Assembly: GCA_034670405.1 (NCBI GenBank)
Contig: JAXDDX010000346.1
Location: forward strand, 94,977-158,976
Source: Hoplostethus atlanticus
Lineage: Eukaryota > Chordata > Actinopteri > Trachichthyiformes > Trachichthyidae
Reading direction: 5' to 3'
DNA: 64,000 nucleotides
The notes beneath the pieces were generated by a model. It was not told the DNA's origin. It saw only the letters and a list, made by a program, of their open reading frames with translations, and made no database searches. Shown one piece after another: positions 57,722 through 64,000 of the stretch. The position numbers were made by a program, and so were the translations under genes. Position 1 is the stretch's first letter. Each line of letters begins with the position of its first letter.

Positions 57722-58462
57722 TCAGTAGGTTACCCAATCTCTTAACATGAGTCTAGTAGATCCAGATGTATCTGTATCACGAATACTTTGATTACCCCGA
57801 GAAGAAGAGGCTGGAGACTCATTATCGCTAGTAGAAACAGGCATATTCTTATATCCTGTAACAAGTTGCTTGACCCTGGTGTTGGGTATAGAGGTTAGAG
57901 GCACATTTAGATCAGCTAGAGCTTTTAAAAACTCGCGCCATCCTAAAGGTCTGGAAGAATCATTAACATTGTAGGGAGCTGTGACATTCTTCAACAAATC
58001 ATAAATGTGTGACCCTCTTATCACATGCCCATTAACAAGTTCACCCTGGCCTGTCCATGCTACAACATCTTTGGATTTCTGCATTGAAGCCATGAGATGC
58101 GTTACATTTCCCCTGCTCTTTTGGGGTATGTGTTTTAGAACCTCCTCAACAACGGCATCTTTTTTGTCATCGCCAGTACTATCTTTCATCTCCACATCAA
58201 CCACATCATCATGAGGAAGATTGAGCGTCAAAAATCCTTTTTCTTGGTCACCCTGTCTAACCATGGTCAAGAAACACTGTAGAACACGAGCATATTTCTT
58301 TGCTTTTTCATGCAAGTCAGTGTCTGGTAGCCCCAAGACATTCAGTATATCCTTATCCAGTTCATTTTCGGCAGTCTGTCTAATAGATTCGCGAGCACTG
58401 GGTTGTCTTATTGCATCGAGCTGATGTTGTGGTACCAGATACATTTTTTGGGTATGTTCCAT
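57722..58462 (-). CDS. Polinton orphan protein, 246 residues
   Basis: Start chosen at the ATG at 58462 (MEHTQKMYLVPQHQLDAIRQ), since the longer frame begins with a GTG. A conserved-looking N-terminus is followed by a helical acidic region (ENELDKDILNVLGLP), a charged middle, then GQGELVNGHVIRGSHIYDLL and LGWREFLKALADLNVPLTSI, and a Ser-rich tail. Proteins with an MYLVP start and a GW.EFL..LA..N.P segment recur in animal Polintons, to my recollection, without known role. Intact. Last gene of the leftward block. Confidence 0.7.
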   Translation of the reverse strand: MEHTQKMYLVPQHQLDAIRQPSARESIRQTAENELDKDILNVLGLPDTDLHEKAKKYARVLQCFLTMVRQGDQEKGFLTLNLPHDDVVDVEMKDSTGDDKKDAVVEEVLKHIPQKSRGNVTHLMASMQKSKDVVAWTGQGELVNGHVIRGSHIYDLLKNVTAPYNVNDSSRPLGWREFLKALADLNVPLTSIPNTRVKQLVTGYKNMPVSTSDNESPASSSRGNQSIRDTDTSGSTRLMLRDWVTY

Positions 58463-58478
58463 GCTGTCGACAATATCA

Positions 58479-58811
58479 TCAACCTCTTGAAATAAGACTG
58501 GTGATAAAGGGTAATGCGGCACCTAACAACGGCAAAAGAAAACCGCCTCCAGTCTGCTTAATCAACCTCTTCTTTCTTAAAATTTGAACCTTCTTATCGG
58601 CCAGCAGCCTGATTCCGTTCTTTTGTTTTTTCAACCGTTGATACTGCGTCTCTGTTAAAGGTATAGCCCCTTGTAGCACATTTAAGGCTATTTCGCATAG
58701 TGTGTTGATAAAATCATCGCTGGCAGTAGTCAGAATAACTTTCCTCATAGCAGGCGGAGCCTTATATAATAACTTTAGCCGGTCTCTGTTTCTAAGAATG
58801 CGTGACGACAT
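58479..58811 (-). CDS. Polinton orphan protein, 110 residues, basic with Gly-rich hydrophobic tail
   Basis: Start set at the ATG at 58811 (MSSRILRNRDRLKLLYKAPP), the first Met of the frame. Helical N-terminus, then QYQRLKKQKNGIRLLADKKV, a basic patch, and the C-terminus TGGGFLLPLLGAALPFITSL. The hydrophobic end after Gly-Gly-Gly could be a membrane-active or virion segment released by the protease, which is inference. Similar short ORFs next to the packaging ATPase occur in many invertebrate and fish Polintons. Intact; its start lies within 11 bases of the ATPase stop. Confidence 0.7.
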   Translation of the reverse strand: MSSRILRNRDRLKLLYKAPPAMRKVILTTASDDFINTLCEIALNVLQGAIPLTETQYQRLKKQKNGIRLLADKKVQILRKKRLIKQTGGGFLLPLLGAALPFITSLISRG

Positions 58812-58821
58812 TTTCGACGGG

Positions 58822-59500
58822 TCACTTGTTTTTTGGCACGTAGACAACCGGGTGGTCTGACAACAAATCCGTTCTGAGTCTTAGAGAATCAGAAGTCTTG
58901 GCTTTAAAGTCAACAAGAAGGTATCCGTATGGGATGCTTGTTGCGTCATTAAATGCCTCTAAGAAATACTTTGTCTTATAGGGAAACATTTGTCTGGCCA
59001 GTAGACAGATCTGATATTTGTCTCTAGGATTTTTAAATAAGACAAGATAGTTGGTATTTAAGCTAATTGTCCTACTGGATTTCCCCTGAATAAATAAGTT
59101 CTGCACTAGATACATACAGCTGAGGTTTCTATGGTGTACATACTTTGTAAAAACATTCTGGACTTCCAAATTACCGCTAGCATCATTCATCAAGTCATCA
59201 ATAATGAGCAAATTATTTTTTTGCGGTGGTAGGAGAGTCGTCGCAGAGAGACGCTGGTATGCCTTCCACAAAGTTTATGTCCCTTATTTTCAACAGATTA
59301 TCGTACAGAGGCTGCCAACATGAATAAATGTAAACAATATTGTCAATCTTGTTAGAAATGAGTTTCTCTGCATTTTCAACAACAGTCTTGACAAAGTATG
59401 TTTTCCCACTATTTGAAGGACCTGCCACAACCAAACTGAATGGATGCTGTAGCCGATGATCAAACCTCTCTGCCTCTCTAGACATGACTCTAGTATCCAT
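58822..59500 (-). pseudogene. Polinton packaging ATPase (FtsK/HerA type), one frameshift
   Basis: Starts ATG at 59500, overlapping the last codons of the PolB remnant. Walker A GPSNSGKT lies at residues 27-34. Walker B NLLIIDDLM lies in the next frame, after a shift at the run 59216-59222 (seven A on the coding strand), where one surplus base explains the break. The sequence continues to PYKTKYFLEAFNDATSIPYG, typical of A32-like viral packaging ATPases that pump DNA into capsids. The two halves overlap by 59 bases in different frames. No other lesion seen. Confidence 0.9.
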
Positions 59501-59954
59501 ATGGTAGTGTGGTATAATCAGGAAAAGCCCTACGCTTGTTGTAAACCATCTGCAGCCGTTTCACTACTGTAGCGTTTTTAAGCTGTAGCTTTCTTTTATC
59601 TCGCTGAATCGTCTCTATCTCTGTAGTTATTACCTCCCCTATAGCCTGATTAGCCACAAAGTTTTCAACCAGTCTGCATAGTGTCTGGCGCGTGACAACT
59701 GCTGCGTTTTTAGCGTTTAGAGTGACACCCTTACATTTTACCACGACTCTGTTTTGACGTGTGCAGTAGGCGTGGCATTTAGGACCTGATGACACGTAAT
59801 CGGTAATATAATCTTCATGCTCGGAGCCACAGATTTCCCCGTCATTGCCGAATGTAGAATAAAAACCTACTTTTGTTAGGGTATTTATTTTCTTTGTCCA
59901 TACGTGTCCGACCGGTACCCCCACTGGTATCAGATTTTCTGTTCCTGGTCTGAT
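59490..59954 (-). pseudogene. Protein-primed DNA polymerase B, C-terminal remnant
   Basis: The frame, open from a stop at 59955, has no credible start. Its C-terminal half reads YITDYVSSGPKCHAYCTR, VVVKCKGVTLN and ends LQMVYNKRRAFPDYTTLPYGY. (F/Y)VSxGPKxYAY... and the DYxTLPYGY end are characteristic of the very C-terminus of Polinton pPolB. All upstream parts (exonuclease, terminal-protein region, the DTDS polymerase motif) are absent; normally they would fill several kilobases to the right. So the element cannot copy itself with its own polymerase. The deletion junction is probably near 59800-59950. Confidence 0.8.
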
Positions 59955-60255
59955 CTAATATATTTTGTGATTCTAGAAAGAAATAGAAACAAAACATAGA
60001 CAATCATGTATAGGCGATACATAGTTTTAAATACGTGGTAATGCAACTCAATCTAATAAAACACCTGCATAGAATACATTGGACTTACCGTGGCTTGTAG
60101 AGGCCTCTGTAAGATCCTCAATTGTGTTGCTTTCCCCCCCTAATCTTCACCAAATCAAAAAGAAAAACATATCGTATTAGTTTTTATCCAACTATGGGCT
60201 ATCGTTTGAATAGAATATGACATAGTTAAATAGAATACTTACAGTAAACAAACAT
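59842..60255 (-). other. Possible small spliced gene upstream of the PolB remnant
   Basis: Minus strand: ATG at 60255, 13 coding bases, donor GTAAGTATT (60242). Then acceptor ATTAG, 51-base exon 60139-60089, donor GTAAGTCC (60088), acceptor TTTCTAG and a third exon from 59972. The phases fit and the joined frame stays open to a TGA at 59844-59842, about 60 codons, in a different frame from PolB. Two consensus donors and matching phases suggest real splicing, perhaps of an original PolB leader or early gene, but no family was recognised. Confidence 0.35.
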
Positions 60256-61109
60256 CTTGTCTAGGTTAGGTCGATTCCGCAGCGTTGAAGCCTGTCTTGC
60301 GAAAATGGGGCCGTGCAGCGTCTATGCAACGTGGGATGCGCTACGGCTGGTCAACATACATCGGCTCCGTGCGCCTTATATCCCCAAAGACGACTCTCAC
60401 AATTCAGACTTGCGCACTTTCAAATTTAGCGCTCCAAAATGTCATGTGTGATCTGGGCGGTAATCCTCAATTACTATCGTAAAAACCAGATGATTGGCGT
60501 CTCGCCCCCCGCCTTGCGCACAATCCAGACTTAGACCCCCCGAGCGTCGCAATTTGTTCAGGACAAATACACTTCATTTATCACTCAGAAATAGCTTCTC
60601 CTCAATAGGAGCATTAAATAATTTAAAATCATAACGTGACAGCTCCACCATCCCAAGGACATCTCTCACTCAGTGTCAATAACTATCTGTGTGCGTCCTA
60701 AGGTATCATCAGGCACTCGCTCTGATGGCCGGCCGTATCGACGGACTGTGTGTGTGTGTGTATGTGTGTGTGTGTGTGTGTGTGCGCGCACATATGTGAC
60801 AAAATCATTATTATAAAACACCAAAACCTTGTTTAATGTAGCTATCTTTTCACATTAGATTCTTATGTTGTTGGTTGTGTCCAGCTGAAATATAGCCCTG
60901 CTCTATATATTAGTCTAATTTAGATGTCCTAATATATTTGGTCATATTATAACATGGCCAAATAGCCTTCCTATACCCAATACGTATATCAACAGCGATA
61001 TAAAGATTGATAGTCATAGGGACAATTTCATTATTTAGTAAAGAACAAATCAGGGTTAAACACCCCAAAGACCCACATTTGCAATAGATCAATAGACTTC
61101 CTTAAGGAT
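60256..61109. other. Polinton region without genes (site of the PolB deletion)
   Basis: No coding frame of note. Includes a (TG)n microsatellite at about 60749-60783 and an AT-rich stretch. Intact relatives would carry PolB here. Confidence 0.5.
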
Positions 61110-61697
61110 TATAAAACAAATACATCTCCCCATTGTCCATTGTTTGACAAGTGGTCAGTTAATGAGTATAATACAAAAACACTTTCCCATAGCACTCCGG
61201 ATGTCACCCACAGATCCCCATTGCCCATTGTTTGACACTGATCAGTTAATGAACATAAAACTAAAACAGACCATAGTGCCCCTGGCAACACACAGATCCC
61301 CATTGACCATTGATTGACACTGCTCAATAGACTTCCTTAAGGATTATAAAACAAAAAACAGTCTCATGTGACATCCCACCATCCCGAAGAAGCATGTCTG
61401 ACATAGATCAACACACTTCTGAACAATGGGAGCATAAAACTAAAACAGTCCATAGTGTCCCTTGTGACACACAGCTCCCCATTGTTTGAACCTGGTCAGT
61501 TAATGAGAATAAAACTAAAACACATTCCCATAGACCCCCAGGTGTCCTACAACCCCCAATGCCCCTCAGTTGGTCAATACCCCCGTTCAGGATCACAAGA
61601 GCAATTGAATGACACATCCACCCACATCCTCGGGAATACCTCCTCATTAGGATCATTAAATAATTAAAAGGTCTCAGATTTCCCCATTGTCCATTTA
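61110..61697. repeat. Polinton subterminal repeat array
   Basis: Degenerate tandem units of roughly 90-100 bp built on CCCCATTGTCCATTGTTTGAC, GGTCAGTTAATGA and ATAAAACTAAAACA, with CTTTCCCATAG and GATGTCAC. They grade into a 200-bp unit (61490-61675) that duplicates the inner part of the right inverted repeat (CAATACCCCCGTTCAGGATC, CATTAGGATCATTAAATAAT). The left side lacks this array. Confidence 0.75.
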
Positions 61698-62073
61698 AAA
61701 CTAAAACACTTTCCCATAGCCCTCCAGATGTCACACAAACCCCCAATGCCCCACGGGTGGTCAATACCCCCGTTCAGGATCAAAAGAACAAATGAATGAC
61801 ACTTCCGCCCACACACCCGGAAATACCTCATCATTAGGATCATTAAATAATTAAAAGGTCATAACATGACACATCACACAGGGCATCATTCAAAGCTGAC
61901 AAATTACTGACAGGCTGTCAATCAAAACTGTCAACTTTGACAAGCTGTCAATCAAAAGGAGGTCAATAGGTCATCCATCAAACCTGTCAAATACTGACAA
62001 GCTGTCAATCAATCAAATGGGGTCAAAGGTCATCCATCAAACTTTTGACAGGAGGCGTCCCATATTAACTACT
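61698..62073. repeat. Polinton right terminal inverted repeat (376 bp)
   Basis: Complement of 51597-52055 with very few mismatches but one block of TGACAGCTTGTCAA subrepeats fewer. Ends ATATTAACTACT at 62073, then TGTGTA. Confidence 0.92.
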
Positions 62074-62079
62074 TGTGTA
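62074..62079. other. Target-site duplication, right copy
   Basis: TGTGTA, identical to 51591-51596. Confidence 0.9.
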
Positions 62080-62204
62080 GTTAAAAAACATGCTTCAGCA
62101 AACGGCCATAGTAAAAATGCAAGGGTCCAGAAGACTCAAACAGCCATTTCACAATTTAAAATGCAATGTTCACTGTACACTTCTCAAAAAGCCCTCTCTT
62201 CCTC

Positions 62205-62680
62205 TCAACTCTCCTGAGAAACTACAGATCAATTTCCAAACTTCCTTCTTTTGGCCAAGGTTCTAGAAAAAGATAGTAGAGCTCGTCATAACACACACAC
62301 GGTGCTTCAAAAACGAATTAACAATTTCAAGGGTAACTCCTTCATCTTACTTCTTTTAGACCACAGCGCTACCTTTGACACCGTTGATCATTTGATTTTA
62401 ATTGAACATCTTAAACAATGGGTGGGCAGCTCTGGTTCTGTTTAAAATTGGTTTTACTCTTACCTGCAAGACAGGATGTTTAACATAGCTATTGATGTAT
62501 CTAGCTCATACATGACTTGTAGTGTAGCCCAGGGGTCTGTCCTAGGCCCAATATTTTTCTACATTTATATGCTACCCCTGGGGCATATCATATGCAGACA
62601 CAACTTTCGTTTCCACTGTTATGCAGATGGCACCCAGCTTTATCTCTCCATCACGCCTAACAACATTAATTAGTATATAA
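62205..62680 (+). pseudogene. L2-like LINE reverse-transcriptase fragment
   Basis: Broken plus-strand frames give ILLLLDHSATFDTVDHLILI, then [20 protein letters not shown] and [13 protein letters not shown], the order of L2-type reverse transcriptase. The catalytic YADD box is mutated to YADG and several stops intervene. 5' and 3' ends are missing. It lies just outside the Polinton's right end; a 5' partner part was not found left of 51591. Confidence 0.8.
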
Positions 62681-63463
62681 AGGCGTCGTCGTCAGTTTGG
62701 AAAAGTTTTGGGGTGAATTATGCCTGCGCCTTCCATCTGTGAAGACCATGTCTAAAGCACAAGTCAATCAGGCATTGCTATTTTTGTGACATGAACATAG
62801 ACCAAATTAGGTGACATTTTTGCCCATACTGAGGTAAATTTGTCACCCATTGACTAACTGAATTAGTTAGTTGTGTTAAGCACAACTAACTATTTAAGCT
62901 GTGGCCCCTGCATTAATGTGTGAATCATAGGCAGTTATCATTACGCATGGGAAATGACAGGGGTTGCAATATCGCAATATCAATATAAGACAGGGAGAAG
63001 AAACACTTACAATTCTGTACGATACTGGTGAACCAGCCTGTCATATAATTCTCTTTTTTATTATCGTCTTTCTGCCTCTGATTATATATTGAAATGGTTT
63101 CTTCTTTGTTGGGCCACAACCTATAGCAGATATGGAGTATGTGATTGTGAGACTCAGACTCAGAAGGCGATACCGGGAGTGCATATACAGCCGGCGGATC
63201 TCGACATGGCTATGTTCTCTGCTGGTGTGAGGGACTAGGCTAGTTTGTAGATCCCATTGCCATTGCTGTGGCCTCCCACCGGGATGCAGCCAGTTTCTCT
63301 TTACATCAATAAACCTCTTCTTACACTGGGCAGCAATTCTCAGTGGACCAGAAGAAGAGGCATTGGCAATCTACGTTACCTCTTCCTGAGCCAATTTTAC
63401 ATCATCAGCCCTTGGGGGCGTATTTGAGGTGCCATAAATGTGACCTTTTATGGTGATGCCGGT
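62681..63463. other. Non-coding stretch
   Basis: No gene or bounded repeat recognised. Confidence 0.35.
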
Positions 63464-64000
63464 TCAAGATTCAAGATTCAAGAACTTTATTTGTCACATA
63501 CACACACGGGTGTGTAGTGAAATGAAAAGTGGCAATGCTCAACGGGAATGTGCAAAAGGGCAACAGTACACAGTATTTACAATAAAAAAACAACACAATA
63601 TTTACAGTATTACAGTAATTACAGTAAGAGCTCTTATATAAAAAACAACAACAACACAATATATACAGTAAGAGCACTTTGGAAATGAAAATATAGTAGT
63701 AAGGGAAATCGTATGAATGTAATATACTATAAATTATGTGTAGTCATTACCTAAGTGTGTGTGAGTGTGAGTGTGTGTGTGCATAAGAGGGGCAGTGTGT
63801 GTGTCTTGGTGGGGGCCCTGGTGAGGTCAGAGTTCACAGTCCTGATGGCCTGAGGAAAGAAACTCCGTCTCAGTCTCTCTGTTTTGGCAGCGTGACTACG
63901 GAGGTGCTTGCCTGACCGCAGCAGCTGAAACAGTCCATTGTTGGGGTGGTGAGGATCCTTCATGATCCTGTAAAGGGCCCTGGGGCACCTGTGGGCGGGG
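63464..64000 (-). mobile_element. L2-like LINE 3' end, runs off the window
   Basis: Minus strand: the frame at 63963-63751 reads NGLFQLLRSGKHLRSHAAKT, then RLRRSFFPQAIRTVNSDL, nearly the same as the copy at 18434-18958. It is followed by a (TG/AG)-rich simple repeat. The plus-strand start GATTCAAGATTCAAGAACTT is the LINE tail. Continues beyond base 64000. Confidence 0.8.

Larger units (their letters stand above)
51597..62073. mobile_element. Polinton/Maverick (adintovirus-type) endogenous element, PolB-deleted
   Basis: 10,477 bp between inverted repeats that begin AGTAGTTAATATGGGACGCC, flanked by a perfect 6-bp direct repeat TGTGTA (51591-51596 and 62074-62079), the duplication size known for Polintons. 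It encodes the family's core set: rve integrase with chromodomain, penton-like and double-jelly-roll capsid proteins, adenain-like protease and FtsK/HerA-type packaging ATPase. It also has a pVI/pX-like protein and orphan genes. Right- and leftward gene blocks converge at 57498-57721. Only the C-terminal tip of the protein-primed DNA polymerase remains, explaining the small size against the usual 15-20 kb. Four genes carry small lesions. Confidence 0.95.

Noticed and set aside
57998..58424. Plus-strand frames of 67-69 codons opposite the 246-residue Polinton gene
   Set aside because: Shadows of the minus-strand coding sequence.
61109..61764. Minus-strand frames in the right end of the Polinton (72 and 118 codons)
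   Set aside because: They read through the subterminal repeat units (LSLTDQ..TMGNG repeats) and are not protein-like.

Overview
The window looks like vertebrate, most probably teleost fish, nuclear DNA. It is AT-rich and intron-like, with no dense gene array. It is crowded with repeat families typical of fish: Tc1-like elements, L2-like and L1-like LINEs, tRNA-derived SINEs, solo LTRs, Helentron-like repeats and a Polinton. The species cannot be fixed from sequence alone.

Host gene. Five minus-strand exons of a PSD/EFA6-family ARF6 exchange factor can be read: 35708-35520, 28863-28783, 28651-28539, 28228-28170 and 16936-16847. They join in consistent splice phase and spell most of a Sec7 domain, including the catalytic Glu segment ([12 protein letters not shown]) and the LLNTDLHGHN segment. 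The rest of the gene (end of Sec7, PH domain) should lie beyond base 1. Earlier exons should lie above 35708 but were not found. Much of the window is therefore intron of this gene.

Left part (1-16.8 kb): a GGGCCAGATTCA-ended MITE; a miniature LTR retrotransposon (two ~650-bp LTRs around only 273 bp, tRNA-Glu-type primer site); a LINE relic; a solo LTR with a 5-bp target duplication; a Tc1 relic; a SINE. Middle (17-26 kb): nested insertions, with a Tc1 split by an L2 tail and an L1 split by a MITE and by another Tc1 that itself carries a 1.4-kb long-TIR element. The intron at 28.9-35.5 kb holds a complete-looking 3.57-kb DNA transposon (30473-34038) with a two-exon, 680-residue transposase gene. 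At 36.9-44.1 kb lie an L2 relic and a head-to-tail train of Helentron-like elements filled with minisatellites, with a solo LTR nested in the first.

Right part: 51597-62073 is a Polinton/Maverick (adintovirus-type) provirus with ~0.4-kb terminal inverted repeats and a 6-bp TGTGTA target duplication. It has rightward genes (orphan zinc-cluster gene, integrase with chromodomain, penton-like protein, pVI/pX-like protein, double-jelly-roll major capsid protein, adenain-like protease). Leftward genes are a DNA polymerase B remnant, the packaging ATPase and two orphan proteins. At 10.5 kb it is short for the family because nearly all of PolB is missing. Integrase, penton, ATPase and the first gene each carry one small lesion, while capsid and protease genes are open. 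It is a defective, probably recent, endogenous viral element. L2-like LINE relics follow to the right edge.
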